This document shows positions 35,549 through 45,785 of a stretch of DNA of 64,000 nucleotides, in pieces. Positions within the stretch are counted from its first letter, which is position 1, and each line of letters begins with the position of its first letter. The DNA is taken from assembly GCA_937872095.1 (NCBI GenBank), contig CALMNW010000086.1:1-64000 (forward strand), written 5' to 3'. This DNA is from an uncultured Verrucomicrobiota bacterium (lineage in GTDB: Bacteria; Verrucomicrobiota; Kiritimatiellia; CAIQIC01; Lenti-01). The notes under the pieces were generated by a model that saw nothing but the letters and a program-made list of their open reading frames with translations, had not been told where the DNA came from and did not search any database. A program made the translations under genes and the position numbers.

Positions 35549-36460
35549 ATGCGACTTGGAATCGATCTAGGCGGGACCAAAACCGAAATCATCGCCCTCG
35601 ACGAGAGCGGCGCCGAAATCTACCGGAAGCGCCAGGACACCGATCCGCGCCGCTACGAGACGATCGTGGCCGATCTCGCCGGATTGGTCGCCGAGGCGGA
35701 AGCGACGCTGGGCCGGCGGGGCACCGTCGGCGTCGGCATTCCCGGCACGATTTCGGCGAAGACGGGATTCGTGAAGAACGCCAACACGACCGCGCTGAAC
35801 GGCCATCCGTTGGACCGCGACTTGGGCGCCGCCCTCCGCCGCGAGGTGCGCTGCCTGAACGACGCGAATTGCCTCGCGCTTTCCGAAGCGGTCGATGGCG
35901 CGGGCGCCGGCCGGCGGGTCGTCTTCGCCGCGATTCTCGGCACGGGCTGCGGGGCGGGCCTCGCCATCGATGGCCGCCCTTGGGCGGGCGAGAACTTGGT
36001 GGCCGGGGAATGGGGACACAATCCCCTGCCCTGGATGACGCCGGACGAATTCCCCGGTCCGGCGTGCTGGTGCGGGAAATCGTCGTGCATCGAAACGTGG
36101 ATCTCGGGAACCGGCTTCGCGAACGACTATGCCCGCGCCGCCGGCTCGACCGGATCCGCGAAACTGAAAGGTCCGCAAATCGTGGCCTTGGCCCGCAACG
36201 GCGATGCCGCCGCGCGGCAAGCCCTGGAGCGCTATGCCGACCGATTGGCCCGCTGTCTGGCCCATGCGATCAACCTGCTGGACCCCGACGTGATCGTTCT
36301 CGGCGGCGGCATGAGCAACGTGGATGAATTGTACGATGGGGTGCCCCGCCAATTGCCGGCCTACGTCTTCGGCGGCGAGGCGGACACCCCCATTGTCCGC
36401 AGCAAGCATGGCGACTCCAGCGGAGTCCGCGGCGCCGCTTGGCTCTGGCCCAGAGCCTAG
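35549..36460 (+). CDS. ROK-family sugar kinase (fructokinase/NagK-like)
   Basis: The 303-residue protein begins with the ATP-binding motif [10 protein letters not shown]. It carries the catalytic aspartate in [11 protein letters not shown] near 108, [10 protein letters not shown] near 152, and the ROK zinc site [10 protein letters not shown] near 172-181. The size equals E. coli Mak and NagK (about 303). It phosphorylates a hexose or N-acetylhexosamine in the cytoplasm; the exact sugar is not predictable. Its position downstream of an ABC sugar importer suggests it acts on the imported sugar after hydrolysis. Its stop codon shares CTAG with the stop of the convergent LRR gene. Confidence 0.88.
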   Translation: MRLGIDLGGTKTEIIALDESGAEIYRKRQDTDPRRYETIVADLAGLVAEAEATLGRRGTVGVGIPGTISAKTGFVKNANTTALNGHPLDRDLGAALRREVRCLNDANCLALSEAVDGAGAGRRVVFAAILGTGCGAGLAIDGRPWAGENLVAGEWGHNPLPWMTPDEFPGPACWCGKSSCIETWISGTGFANDYARAAGSTGSAKLKGPQIVALARNGDAAARQALERYADRLARCLAHAINLLDPDVIVLGGGMSNVDELYDGVPRQLPAYVFGGEADTPIVRSKHGDSSGVRGAAWLWPRA

Positions 36461-37656
36461 AATCCGGCTTTTTCCGCCATCGTGGCCCCGGATCTCGGCG
36501 CGGGGGCTTCCTGATAGACCGCCGTCCGGCGGGCCGGCAAGTCGTTCGTCTCCGCCGGGGCCTGGCCCGGCAACGCCGGACGTCCGGCAAAGGCCGATCC
36601 CCATCCGGATTTTTCCGCCAGATAATATTGGACGACGTTCGGGCTGGCCGCAAAGGTCTCCTCCCCGGTTTCGGGGGCGTTGCCCGCGTAATAGATCGCC
36701 GTCAGGCCGGGGCATTCGCCGAAAGCCCAATCGCCGACGTAGACGACGCCTGCGGGCAGCGCGATCGAACGCAGGGCCGTGCAATCGAAGAAGGTTCGTT
36801 CCTCGATGCGGGCGATGGCGTCGGAAAGCCGGATCCGCGACAGATGGGCGCAGCCGTAGAAGGCCCACGGCCCGAGCCGCGTCACGCCGTTGGACATGGC
36901 GAACGTCGTCAAGCCGGAGCGCTCGAACGCTCGCCGACCGATCTGGACGAGACCCGCGCCGCCCTCGACCCGCGCCAGGCCGGCGCACGCGGAAAACGCC
37001 CCCTCGCCGATGTGGGTCACGCTGGCGGGAATCTGGATGCCGGTCAATCCGCTGGAATCGAAGGCCCAATCCCCGATGCGAACGAGTCCTTCGGGAAGCA
37101 CGACGTTGGTCAGCCCCGCGCAATGGGCAAAGGCCTCGTTCCCGACGGCAACGATGCCGGCGGGAATCGCAAAAGACCCCGGCTTCTGCGCCGGACACAG
37201 AAACAAGGTCGATGACCGCTTGTCGACCAAAGCCCCGTCCGCACCGCCAAAAGCCGGATTGAGCGCATCCACCTCGATGTTCGCCAGCTTGCCGCAACCG
37301 CGGAACGCCCACTCGCCGATGCTGGCGACGCCGCGCCCGATCGAGATATTGGTCAAACCGCCGCAATAGGCGAATGCCTGCGCCTCGATGCGGACCACGC
37401 TGTCCGGAATTGCGACGCGGGTCAGGCCAACGCAATCTTCAAACGCGCCGTAGCCGATCGCCGCCACGGGCAATCCCTCCTGCTGGCCCGGAATGTCCAC
37501 CTCGCCCCCGGCTCCCGCGTACTTCGCGAGCACTACTTCCCCGTTGTTGGTCTTCCAAGTGAAATCGCCCGCGCCGGCCGTCGCCGCCATCGCCAGGCAA
37601 ATCGCGGCCCATCCTCCGACCCTGCGCATCCGTTTGTTTGCGTTCATTCCCGACAT
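36457..37656 (-). CDS. Secreted BspA-type leucine-rich repeat protein
   Basis: The 399 residues start with a signal peptide (about 10-30, ending ATAGAG). About nine BspA-like LRR_5 units of 22-23 residues follow. Their hallmark is IG-x-x-AF-x-x-C-x-x-L, as in [37 protein letters not shown] and [16 protein letters not shown]. The C-terminal 70 residues are non-repetitive and Pro/Ala-rich. Such repeats mediate protein-protein or surface adhesion contacts. AAGGAAG lies 10 nt before the ATG at 37656. The gene follows the carboxypeptidase-regulatory protein gene by 26 bp on the same strand, so the two exported proteins are probably made together. Confidence 0.88.
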   Translation of the reverse strand: MSGMNANKRMRRVGGWAAICLAMAATAGAGDFTWKTNNGEVVLAKYAGAGGEVDIPGQQEGLPVAAIGYGAFEDCVGLTRVAIPDSVVRIEAQAFAYCGGLTNISIGRGVASIGEWAFRGCGKLANIEVDALNPAFGGADGALVDKRSSTLFLCPAQKPGSFAIPAGIVAVGNEAFAHCAGLTNVVLPEGLVRIGDWAFDSSGLTGIQIPASVTHIGEGAFSACAGLARVEGGAGLVQIGRRAFERSGLTTFAMSNGVTRLGPWAFYGCAHLSRIRLSDAIARIEERTFFDCTALRSIALPAGVVYVGDWAFGECPGLTAIYYAGNAPETGEETFAASPNVVQYYLAEKSGWGSAFAGRPALPGQAPAETNDLPARRTAVYQEAPAPRSGATMAEKAGF

Positions 37657-37682
37657 GATGCCAAAACTTCCTTCCCGGCGCT

Positions 37683-39719
37683 TCAGAATTCGAACGCCAC
37701 CGCCGGCCGCCGGCCTTCCTCCAACCGCAGGATTTTCGTCTGGTCCGGTTTCATCGGCACGCGGTCGCGCACCTGGATGGATTCCAGTTTCTGGACGCCA
37801 ATCCGGTATTCCCCCGCAGGCAGGTTCGTCACCGCAATCGAGCCGGATCCATAGGCCCACAAAAAGACCTTCAGATCCGCCATGGAACCGAAATCTTCCG
37901 CCTCCGGCGCGTCCGCCGGTTCCATCCATGCCCGCACCACTACGTTCGCCGGAAAAGACAAATCCAGATCGAAAGAGCACGGCCCCTCCGTTTCGAGTTC
38001 GACGGCGTTGGTTTGGCCAACCTCGATCTGCACCGGAACCAGCGCATAGCGGCTTTGGTTGTTCTCGACGAACTTCGCCCGAAGGCGATTCCATCCCGGC
38101 GGCAATTCATGGATGAGGCAGCGGCCATCGACGTTGGTTTGCCAGGATCCCCAGACGGCGTTCGTGGACCCGTCCGGAAAGGCCAGCAACTCATAGGGAC
38201 GCGTCGCCACGCCGTTGCGGGTCACGCGCACCAGCGCCGATCCGGCGGATTGCATTTCGAGGGTCCACTCCGTCGTTTTTCCGGATTCCACCGCGCAGGC
38301 CGCGCGGCGGGAAACGTAGCCCGGCGCGCTGACGTGGAACTGCGCTTCGCCGGGCGAGACGTTGTCCACCGCGAAAAATCCGGGGCGGTTGGTGTTTTTC
38401 ACGAGACGACCCGAGGTCTCGCCGGAATCGGGCGGGCCCAGCACCCGCTCCACGTAGGCCGTGTAGACGCCGATGGGCCGTCCACTGCCGGCCTCGATCA
38501 CGGACGCCTCGATCCGCCCCGTCGGCGGCACGTCGTAGCGCAGTTCGAGATTCGTCCGGACTTCGCCTTCGCGCAATTCCATCGCGGCGTCCGGATAAAA
38601 GCGGCGGCGGCCGTCCACGGCAACCGCAACCTGGTAGCGCCCCGTCGCCAGTCCCGCGACGAAAAACCGCCCGGCGGCGTCGGTTTCCGCCGAACCCGGA
38701 CCCAGCCGAAACGGCAGGTTCTGCCGCGGCGGAACATCCAAGTATCGCAGTTCGACCAAGGCATGGGCGACTGGCGCGCCGGCCGCGTTCAGCACGCAGC
38801 CATTCAAGGAAGCCGACCGGTTCAGCGTGAAATCCACTCCATCCAAAACGCCCTGCTCGTCCGCCGCCGCCGGCCATTGGATCGTCCGCCAATCTTTCTG
38901 GCCTGGCGTCGGCGTTTCCCCGAGCATCATTTTCGCCCATTTCACCATAGCCGCCAAGGTCTCCGGCCGCATCGTTTGGACTTTCCGGGCCTCGACGAAG
39001 TAGCCGTCTTTTTCCACTTTCAAGACGTATCCGATCAGGCCGCCATCGCCCGGCCAGAACAGCATGGGATGCAACTGCCGCAATTCATACCTGCCTTGGT
39101 CGTCCGTCACGGCCTCCACCTCGTGCCGGACGGAAGACCACCGCCCCAGTTCGCTGTTGAAGCGATAGCCCTGCGCCAAGATTCTCGCACCGGCCAGCGG
39201 CTGCCCTGTAGTATCGGCCACCCGCCCCCGAACTTGGATGAATTTCGTCGGCAACGCCATGTCCGCGTGGAGTTGCCGGTAATTGTCTTCGACTTTCAGA
39301 CGCCAGGCAAAGGCCTCCGGCTCTTCCCCTGCTTTTCCCGGTCGATATACGGTCAGGTCGTATTCGCCGATTTCCAGGTCGTCGAAATAGAATCGGCCGT
39401 GCGCATCAGTCGTGGTTTCGCGTTCTGCGGGCGCGGTCCCGCCGGAGCGCAGCGTCACCCGCAGCCCCGCCATGGGCCCGTTGAGACACATGATCCGCTC
39501 GACGATCGCCGCGTAGCGCGATCCCATGATGGCCTCGTCGGCCTCGCCTTTGGCGATTTGGGCCGCGATCCCCGTCAGCGGCGCGAACGCCTCGTCGGAC
39601 AAGTCCTGCGTGCCATCCACGACCGTCCCCCTGAAACAAGCGTCCGAATAGGCCGCCGCCGAACCGGCCCCCAGCGCCGCCAGCAGCAGTCCGATGCCGA
39701 TCCCGCGTCCCGTTTTCAT
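37683..39719 (-). CDS. Exported protein with carboxypeptidase-regulatory-like domains
   Basis: From 39719 the protein has 678 residues, with a signal peptide (1-23, ending AAA before YSDACF). It contains several beta-sandwich CarboxypepD_reg/CnaB-like units. Examples are LRVTLRSGGTAPAERETTTDAHGRFYFDDLEIGEYDLTVY, VRGRVADTTGQPLAGARILAQ and LNGCVLNAAGAPVAHALVELRY, each with the typical TDAxGRF turn. No catalytic carboxypeptidase domain is present, so it is probably a structural or binding protein outside the inner membrane. GGGAGA precedes the ATG. The upstream in-frame extension overlaps prmA and was not used. Confidence 0.82.
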   Translation of the reverse strand: MKTGRGIGIGLLLAALGAGSAAAYSDACFRGTVVDGTQDLSDEAFAPLTGIAAQIAKGEADEAIMGSRYAAIVERIMCLNGPMAGLRVTLRSGGTAPAERETTTDAHGRFYFDDLEIGEYDLTVYRPGKAGEEPEAFAWRLKVEDNYRQLHADMALPTKFIQVRGRVADTTGQPLAGARILAQGYRFNSELGRWSSVRHEVEAVTDDQGRYELRQLHPMLFWPGDGGLIGYVLKVEKDGYFVEARKVQTMRPETLAAMVKWAKMMLGETPTPGQKDWRTIQWPAAADEQGVLDGVDFTLNRSASLNGCVLNAAGAPVAHALVELRYLDVPPRQNLPFRLGPGSAETDAAGRFFVAGLATGRYQVAVAVDGRRRFYPDAAMELREGEVRTNLELRYDVPPTGRIEASVIEAGSGRPIGVYTAYVERVLGPPDSGETSGRLVKNTNRPGFFAVDNVSPGEAQFHVSAPGYVSRRAACAVESGKTTEWTLEMQSAGSALVRVTRNGVATRPYELLAFPDGSTNAVWGSWQTNVDGRCLIHELPPGWNRLRAKFVENNQSRYALVPVQIEVGQTNAVELETEGPCSFDLDLSFPANVVVRAWMEPADAPEAEDFGSMADLKVFLWAYGSGSIAVTNLPAGEYRIGVQKLESIQVRDRVPMKPDQTKILRLEEGRRPAVAFEF

Positions 39720-39830
39720 CGCGATTCTCCCGGATGAGGCGCCTGTTGCGGCCCATCGCGCTGCCCAGTGTGCTCCGCCAGCCCCCAAAAGGCAAATTTT
39801 CCGTCGGTGGACGGTTCCGGAAGCCGCAAC

Positions 39831-39940
39831 AGGCCTGAAAACCCGAAAAATCGGCCCAAAACGGCCCGAAAATGCTTTTGGAGCGCCTTCGAACCGCCCC
39901 GAGGCGGATTTTTCGACCGAAAACGCGGTTTTCAGGCCTT
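39831..39940. repeat. Long imperfect hairpin at the 3' end of prmA
   Basis: Perfect 13-bp arms AGGCCTGAAAACC (39831-39843) and GGTTTTCAGGCCT (39928-39940) enclose 84 bp. Inside, CGAAAAATC and GATTTTTCG can pair as well. The right arm contains the prmA stop codon. It may be a terminator or an mRNA 3'-end structure. Confidence 0.55.
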
Positions 39941-40789
39941 TGGACGGTCCAAAACGATCCCGCACCACTCGCCGTCGCCGTCGCGAAGGACTTCGCGGGC
40001 GCCGTTGGCCACGAACGCATCCGCCACCGAATCGCCCTCGAATTCGCGGATGCCGGTCAGAATGAGCCGCTTTTTCGTCGCCCGCCAAAGGGCCGGGGCG
40101 GCTTGGATCAGGATATGGGTCAGGATGTTCGCGCAGACGATGTCCGCCGGACGCTTCAGCCAGCCGGATTGCAAGACGTCGCCGAAATAAAACCGGATCC
40201 GACCTTTTTCCAGCCGGTTCAAGGCGGCGTTTTCGGCGCACTTTTCGACGCAAACGGGGTCGAAATCGAAGGCGTCGATGGTTTTCACCCCCAATTTCGC
40301 CGCCGCGATAGCCAAAATGCCGCTGCCGGTCCCCGCGTCGAGCATGGAACGGGGCTTGAGGTCGGCGCAGGCGCGTTCGAGCTCTTCCAGGCAAAAGCGC
40401 GTGGTAAAATGACCGCCCGTCCCGAAACTGAGGCCCGGATCGATCCGCAGGTTGATCCGCTTGCGATCCGGGATTTTTTCCCAGACCGGCACGGTCCGCA
40501 GGCGCTTGCCGATGTCCTGGACATGAAAATGATGCCGCCAAAAAGTCGTCCACTGCTCCTCGTGGCAGGCCATCGTCTGGATGGAAATAAGGTCGAAAGT
40601 CCGGGGCAATTTTCGGCGATGGGCCTCGGCCTGGGCCAGCGTATCGAAGTAGATTTTCACCACCGCCCGGTCGCCGTTTGGCTGTTCCAAGGACACCGGC
40701 TCTACTCCCCAGCGGTCCCGAACCAACTCGCAAAACGAATCCGCATCTTCCTTTGCTAAAACGAGTTCCATCTGTCCACAGGATTTCAT
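39932..40789 (-). CDS. prmA: Ribosomal protein L11 methyltransferase
   Basis: The 285-residue protein shows the PrmA pattern. An N-terminal substrate domain has LVLAKEDADSFCELVRDRWG. The linker motif is LSFGTGGHFTTRFCLEEL near 138. The SAM-binding motif is MLDAGTGSGILAIAAAKLG near 165, and the catalytic-site loop is DIVCANILTHIL near 228. PrmA trimethylates L11 lysines and its N-terminus. The start at 40789 gives MKSCGQMELV; an ATG six codons later is possible. No ribosome-binding site is seen, but TATAAC lies 9 nt upstream. It is divergent from the transglycosylase gene. Confidence 0.9.
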   Translation of the reverse strand: MKSCGQMELVLAKEDADSFCELVRDRWGVEPVSLEQPNGDRAVVKIYFDTLAQAEAHRRKLPRTFDLISIQTMACHEEQWTTFWRHHFHVQDIGKRLRTVPVWEKIPDRKRINLRIDPGLSFGTGGHFTTRFCLEELERACADLKPRSMLDAGTGSGILAIAAAKLGVKTIDAFDFDPVCVEKCAENAALNRLEKGRIRFYFGDVLQSGWLKRPADIVCANILTHILIQAAPALWRATKKRLILTGIREFEGDSVADAFVANGAREVLRDGDGEWCGIVLDRPKA

Positions 40790-40798
40790 GCGAGGTGG

Positions 40799-40804
40799 GT
40801 TATA
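40799..40804 (-). promoter_or_regulatory. -10 box of a likely leaderless prmA promoter
   Basis: On the minus strand TATAAC ends 9 nt before the prmA ATG. The -35 region is not clear. Confidence 0.4.
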
Positions 40805-40889
40805 CCGCGGTTTTCGCGCCGGATACAAGACCAAAGAAAACCTCTTTTTCCCTTCCCATTGACATTTTTAGACAATGCGGTATTTTCCC

Positions 40890-40917
40890 TTGTCAATTTT
40901 GGGGTTTAGTGTATCGT
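40890..40917 (+). promoter_or_regulatory. Probable promoter of the lytic transglycosylase gene
   Basis: TTGTCA (40890-40895), a 16-nt spacer and TATCGT (40912-40917), 15 nt before the ATG. Confidence 0.5.
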
Positions 40918-40932
40918 TTTACCTCGATCGTG

Positions 40933-41529
40933 ATGAAACGGAAATTCTCCATTCGAAATGCGCTGGTTCTGGGCATGGCTTTCCTCCTGCCCATGGGCGT
41001 GACCGCTTTCCGGCCGCGGCCGGCCGCCGTCTTGCCGCTCGAGCGCGGATCTTCCGCGGTCGCGGAAACCGCCTTGGACGCCGAACAAAACGCCGCCCGT
41101 CTCGTGGATGCCATCATCCAGATCGAATCCAACGGCGATGCCCTGAAAGTGGGACGCCACGGCGAGCGGGGCCTGATGCAGATCAAAGCCGGCACCTGGC
41201 GCGACATGACCGTCCGCCTCTTCGGCGCGCCGCTCCCCTTCGAACAGGCGTTCGATCCCGCCCTGAACCGGCGCGTCGGCATCGCCTATCTCGCCTTCCT
41301 GCAGGAATCCATCCTGCCCCGCCACGCCGATTGGAAATCCGACGAACGCTCGCTCCTGCTGGCCGCCTACAACGCCGGCCCCGGCCGCCTGCGCCAAGCC
41401 GGCTTCGATCTCGCCCGGATGCCGCTCCAGACCCAGGACTACGTCGATCGCGCCGGCGCCCTGCACGACGCCTACCTCGGCGATCTGGCGGCCTCGCTGC
41501 CGCGGTCGGGTCCGTCGGCCGCCCTTTGA
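40933..41529 (+). CDS. Lytic transglycosylase, SLT family
   Basis: The 198 residues start with an N-terminal hydrophobic signal or anchor (about 10-26). A small goose-lysozyme-like SLT domain follows. The catalytic glutamate lies in IIQIESNGDALKVG near residue 64, followed by GERGLMQIKAGTWRD and, later, LLLAAYNAGPGRLRQAG. These are the E-S, GLMQ and AYNAGP motifs of family 1/MltE-like transglycosylases, which cut peptidoglycan to give 1,6-anhydromuropeptides. The enzyme acts in the periplasm. The gene has its own promoter and is divergent from prmA. Confidence 0.88.
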   Translation: MKRKFSIRNALVLGMAFLLPMGVTAFRPRPAAVLPLERGSSAVAETALDAEQNAARLVDAIIQIESNGDALKVGRHGERGLMQIKAGTWRDMTVRLFGAPLPFEQAFDPALNRRVGIAYLAFLQESILPRHADWKSDERSLLLAAYNAGPGRLRQAGFDLARMPLQTQDYVDRAGALHDAYLGDLAASLPRSGPSAAL

Positions 41530-41551
41530 GCGCATTTCCCCGTTTTTCCCG

Positions 41552-41580
41552 TTGTTTGCGCCGCGCCGCCGTTCTATAGT
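41552..41580 (+). promoter_or_regulatory. Probable promoter of the 41.6-kb gene pair
   Basis: TTGTTT (41552-41557), a 17-nt spacer and TATAGT (41575-41580). It ends 7 nt before an ATG that opens a six-codon reading frame. Confidence 0.5.
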
Positions 41581-41587
41581 GTGCGCC

Positions 41588-41608
41588 ATGCGGGAGATCC
41601 GAGCATGA
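41588..41608 (+). CDS. Candidate six-codon leader ORF
   Basis: ATG at 41588 opens MREIRA and stops with TGA at 41606-41608, overlapping the ATG of the next gene (41605) as ATGA. The ATG lies 7 nt after a TATAGT box, so it would be at the 5' end of the mRNA. The GGGAG inside it is the ribosome-binding site of the next gene at 8-nt spacing. Translation is inferred only. Confidence 0.35.
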   Translation: MREIRA

Positions 41609-41910
41609 AAAACGAGATGGAAGACAATTTCGGCCACGCCTTGCAGCTGCTGGTCACCCATTTGATCAAAAACGCCTATCGGCAGATTCCCCAACCCGTG
41701 CTCCAAGGCGCCCTCGACTTCGAAAATTTCTCGTGGGGCAGGCAGGACGCCGCCGCCAAGCTCGCCCGCCTGCGCGAAATCGAAGAGCAGACGGCCGCCC
41801 CCTCCGACATCCATCGCCACTTCGAAGCCTATCCCCATCCGTACAGCAAGAAAAGCTACGCCCACTTCCTGTCGCTCCTGAACCTGTACCGGGAATCCTT
41901 GGGCGCCTAG
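41605..41910 (+). CDS. Hypothetical 101-residue protein
   Basis: This protein is not recognised. It is predicted helical with an amphipathic N-terminal half (FGHALQLLVTHLIKNAYRQI), a middle KLARLREIEEQ and a late aromatic patch (EAYPHPYSKKSYAHFLSLLNLY). No signal peptide or membrane helix is visible. The start at 41605 has GGGAG 8 nt upstream and gives the best spacing; a GTG further upstream (41581) would overlap the promoter. The unknown gene at 41927 starts 16 bp after it, so the two are probably co-expressed. Confidence 0.68.
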   Translation: MKNEMEDNFGHALQLLVTHLIKNAYRQIPQPVLQGALDFENFSWGRQDAAAKLARLREIEEQTAAPSDIHRHFEAYPHPYSKKSYAHFLSLLNLYRESLGA

Positions 41911-41926
41911 GCACCGGCGCCGTTCC

Positions 41927-42643
41927 ATGGAACCGGATCTTCCAGACCCGATCACCAATTACAACCGCCAGATCGACCGGCAACGCTACGAGCGCCGCGA
42001 GGAATACGTCCTCGGCCACCATCCCGGTTTCAACCTCGTCTATTGGCGGCGCATCATGCGCGCGCCCGACCGCGTGGATCGCCTGGGCCGCCATTGGGGC
42101 TGGTCCCGCGACCAGATCCTGCTGACGAAGGCGCTGCTCGTCAGCCGCATGGCCTGCGTCTTCATCGACCACCTCATCGGCCGCATGGAACAGGCCGACA
42201 TCATTCCGCCCAACGCCGACGCCCCGCACTTGGAGTGGGAAAACCAATACCGCCAGTTCCTCCGGCTTTTTCTCCGCACCCCCGAAATCCACGGACGCCG
42301 CGACATCGTCAAGAACATGCAGCGCCTCCATCGCTACACCATGCCGTCCGAAGCGCTGATCCAGTTTCGCCGCCGCCATTGGCGATGGATCGAACGCATC
42401 TTGCCCTCCCTGCTGACCCCTTCCGCCGCCTCGACGCTCTTCATCCGCCGCCAATTCAACGTCCACGGCGATCCCGGCGTCGCCGCCCGCAAAATCCGGT
42501 TCACGGCTTCCCTCTATGCCGACATCCAGGAACGCCTCTACCGCCAGCAATGGATGTACGCCTACAGCAACTGCATGCTCCGGCTCTACGACACCGTCCG
42601 CAAAACGCCCGACGTCCTGGCCGCCCTCGTCGGCCTGAAGTAG
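41927..42643 (+). CDS. Hypothetical 238-residue basic protein
   Basis: This protein is not recognised. It is rich in Arg, Trp and Tyr and predicted helical: ITNYNRQIDRQRYERREEYV at the start, RQFLRLFLRTPEIHGRRDIV in the middle and QERLYRQQWMYAYSNCMLRL near the end. No signal peptide, membrane helix or catalytic motif is apparent. Codon use matches the neighbouring core genes, so it is unlikely to be recently acquired. It lies 16 bp after another unknown gene and ends before the pyrG promoter. Confidence 0.68.
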   Translation: MEPDLPDPITNYNRQIDRQRYERREEYVLGHHPGFNLVYWRRIMRAPDRVDRLGRHWGWSRDQILLTKALLVSRMACVFIDHLIGRMEQADIIPPNADAPHLEWENQYRQFLRLFLRTPEIHGRRDIVKNMQRLHRYTMPSEALIQFRRRHWRWIERILPSLLTPSAASTLFIRRQFNVHGDPGVAARKIRFTASLYADIQERLYRQQWMYAYSNCMLRLYDTVRKTPDVLAALVGLK

Positions 42644-44359
<1,716 letters not shown>

Positions 44360-44382
44360 ACGGAGAGCCGCGTGCCCCGCGC

Positions 44383-44411
44383 TTGCCTGGCGCCGGTCCG
44401 GTCGCTAGACT
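44383..44411 (+). promoter_or_regulatory. Probable promoter of corA
   Basis: TTGCCT (44383-44388), a 17-nt spacer and TAGACT (44406-44411), 20 nt before the ATG. A GGAGG ribosome-binding site lies in the leader. Confidence 0.5.
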
Positions 44412-44431
44412 GGGCCGCATTGGAGGCGCGC

Positions 44432-45514
44432 ATGTCGAACGGCTTGAAATCATCGCTGCGGAAACGGGACCAAAAGCGCGGCCTGCCGCCCGGCACCGTG
44501 CTCTACGTCGGCAAGGAGCGCGACCAGAAGCCGCGCATGCAGTTGCTGGCTTACGACGCCGATTCCGTCTCCGAAACCGAGCTGCCCTCCCTGGACGCGC
44601 TTCCCGCGGAGGGCCGGCCCGGGGAAATCCGCTGGCTCAACGTCGACGGTCTCAGCGACGTCGCCTTGCTCGAAAACCTCGGCCGGCGCTTCGACGTCCA
44701 TGCACTGACGCTCGAAGACGTCGCCAATACCCAGCAGCGTCCCAAATACGACCTGTTCGACCACTACGCCTTCGTCACCTTCAAGATGCTGCGCATGGAC
44801 CCCGACAACCCCAAGGCCATCATCGCCGAACACGTGGGCCTGGTGCTGGAGAAAGATCTGGTCCTGACTTTCCAGGAAGCGCCGGGCGACGTCTTCGACT
44901 TCGTCCGGGAACGCATCCGTTCCGGACAAGGCCGCATTCGTGGATTGAAAGCCGACTATCTCGTTTTCGCCCTGCTGGATGCCGTGATCGACGGCTATTT
45001 CTCCGTCCTCGAATCCCTGGGCGAACGCATCTCGGACTTGGACGCCGAATTGCTGGGCCGAAAACCGTCTCCGAAATACCTGCGGGAAATCCACGGGCTG
45101 AAGCAGCAGATCATCTTCATCCGCCGCTGCGCGTGGCCCCTGCGCGAGCTCGTCAATTCCATCCAGAAAATGCGCACGGAACTTTTCGACGAAAAGACCG
45201 ACGTGTATTTCCGCGATCTCTACGACCATTGCGTCCAGGTCATCGACAACGTCGAAACCTACCGCGATCTGGTGGCCAGCCTGACGGACCTCTACGTGTC
45301 CATCGCCGGCAACCGCATGAACGAGATCATGAAGGTGCTGACCATCATCGCCACCTTGTTCATCCCCCTGACCTTCGTGGCCGGCGTCTACGGCATGAAT
45401 TTCCAGGACATGCCCGAACTCCGCCTGCCTTGGGCCTATCCCGCCGTGCTGCTTCTGATGCTGGCGATGGTCGCGGGCATGCTGTACTTCTTCCGCCGCA
45501 AAGGCTGGATCTGA
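44432..45514 (+). CDS. corA: CorA-type magnesium/cobalt transporter
   Basis: The 360 residues have the long cytoplasmic alpha/beta domain of CorA. It includes IRWLNVDGLSDVALLENLG, LEDVANTQQRPKYDLFDHYAF and FQEAPGDVFDFVRERIRSG. A stalk helix is followed by two C-terminal membrane helices (about 300-320 and 333-353). The selectivity motif YGMNF lies in the loop between them. It forms a pentameric Mg2+ channel gated by cytoplasmic Mg2+. The ATG at 44432 was preferred over a GTG at 44372 because GGAGG precedes it. Immediately downstream are a minus-strand terminator and the island boundary. Confidence 0.95.
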   Translation: MSNGLKSSLRKRDQKRGLPPGTVLYVGKERDQKPRMQLLAYDADSVSETELPSLDALPAEGRPGEIRWLNVDGLSDVALLENLGRRFDVHALTLEDVANTQQRPKYDLFDHYAFVTFKMLRMDPDNPKAIIAEHVGLVLEKDLVLTFQEAPGDVFDFVRERIRSGQGRIRGLKADYLVFALLDAVIDGYFSVLESLGERISDLDAELLGRKPSPKYLREIHGLKQQIIFIRRCAWPLRELVNSIQKMRTELFDEKTDVYFRDLYDHCVQVIDNVETYRDLVASLTDLYVSIAGNRMNEIMKVLTIIATLFIPLTFVAGVYGMNFQDMPELRLPWAYPAVLLLMLAMVAGMLYFFRRKGWI

Positions 45515-45526
45515 CGCCCCCCCCGT

Positions 45527-45556
45527 AAAAAAAGAAGGACGCCGAAAACGGCGTCC
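45527..45556 (-). terminator. Terminator originally belonging to a minus-strand tRNA-Arg
   Basis: Read on the minus strand, an 8-bp stem GGACGCCG/CGGCGTCC with a TTTT loop (45556-45537) runs into TTC and seven T residues (to 45527). It lies 9 nt beyond the CCA end of the tRNA-Arg fragment, where a tRNA terminator belongs. Confidence 0.85.
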
Positions 45557-45565
45557 CGCGAAAAA

Positions 45566-45610
45566 TGGCGTACCTGACAGGAGTTGAACCTGTAACCTTC
45601 TGATCCGTAG
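45566..45610 (-). other. 3' fragment of tRNA-Arg (ACG): island attachment site
   Basis: On the minus strand, 45610-45566 reads as the anticodon loop CTACGGA (anticodon ACG), the 3' anticodon stem, the variable loop, the T arm ACAGG-TTCAACT-CCTGT, the 3' acceptor strand CAGGTAC, G73 and CCA. The 5' acceptor strand, the D arm and a matching 5' anticodon stem are missing: from 45611 the sequence no longer pairs. This is what site-specific integration into a tRNA gene leaves at the far end of an island. Confidence 0.85.
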
Positions 45611-45664
45611 TTAGGGAAATGCCCATATTGCGGGTTCCGACTCAACCCTCTTTTCGCCAACAGG

Positions 45665-45690
45665 ATATGTCATTACAGTATGTCATACAG
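45665..45690. repeat. Short direct repeat next to the attachment site
   Basis: TATGTCATTACAG and TATGTCATACAG lie in tandem 55 bp from the tRNA fragment, in an AT-rich stretch. They could be integrase or excisionase arm sites, but two copies are too few to say. Confidence 0.35.
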
Positions 45691-45785
45691 TGAGATATGC
45701 CGACATGCTGGCTTCTTTTCCCTGCTTCTTCATTCTTCTCTGTTCGCGTTCCAGAAAGATACCATAAAGAATACCTCCAACATTT

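Noticed and set aside
45566-45610. Functional tRNA-Arg gene
   Set aside because: The 5' acceptor strand and the D arm are missing, so it cannot fold as a tRNA. Only the 3' half is present.
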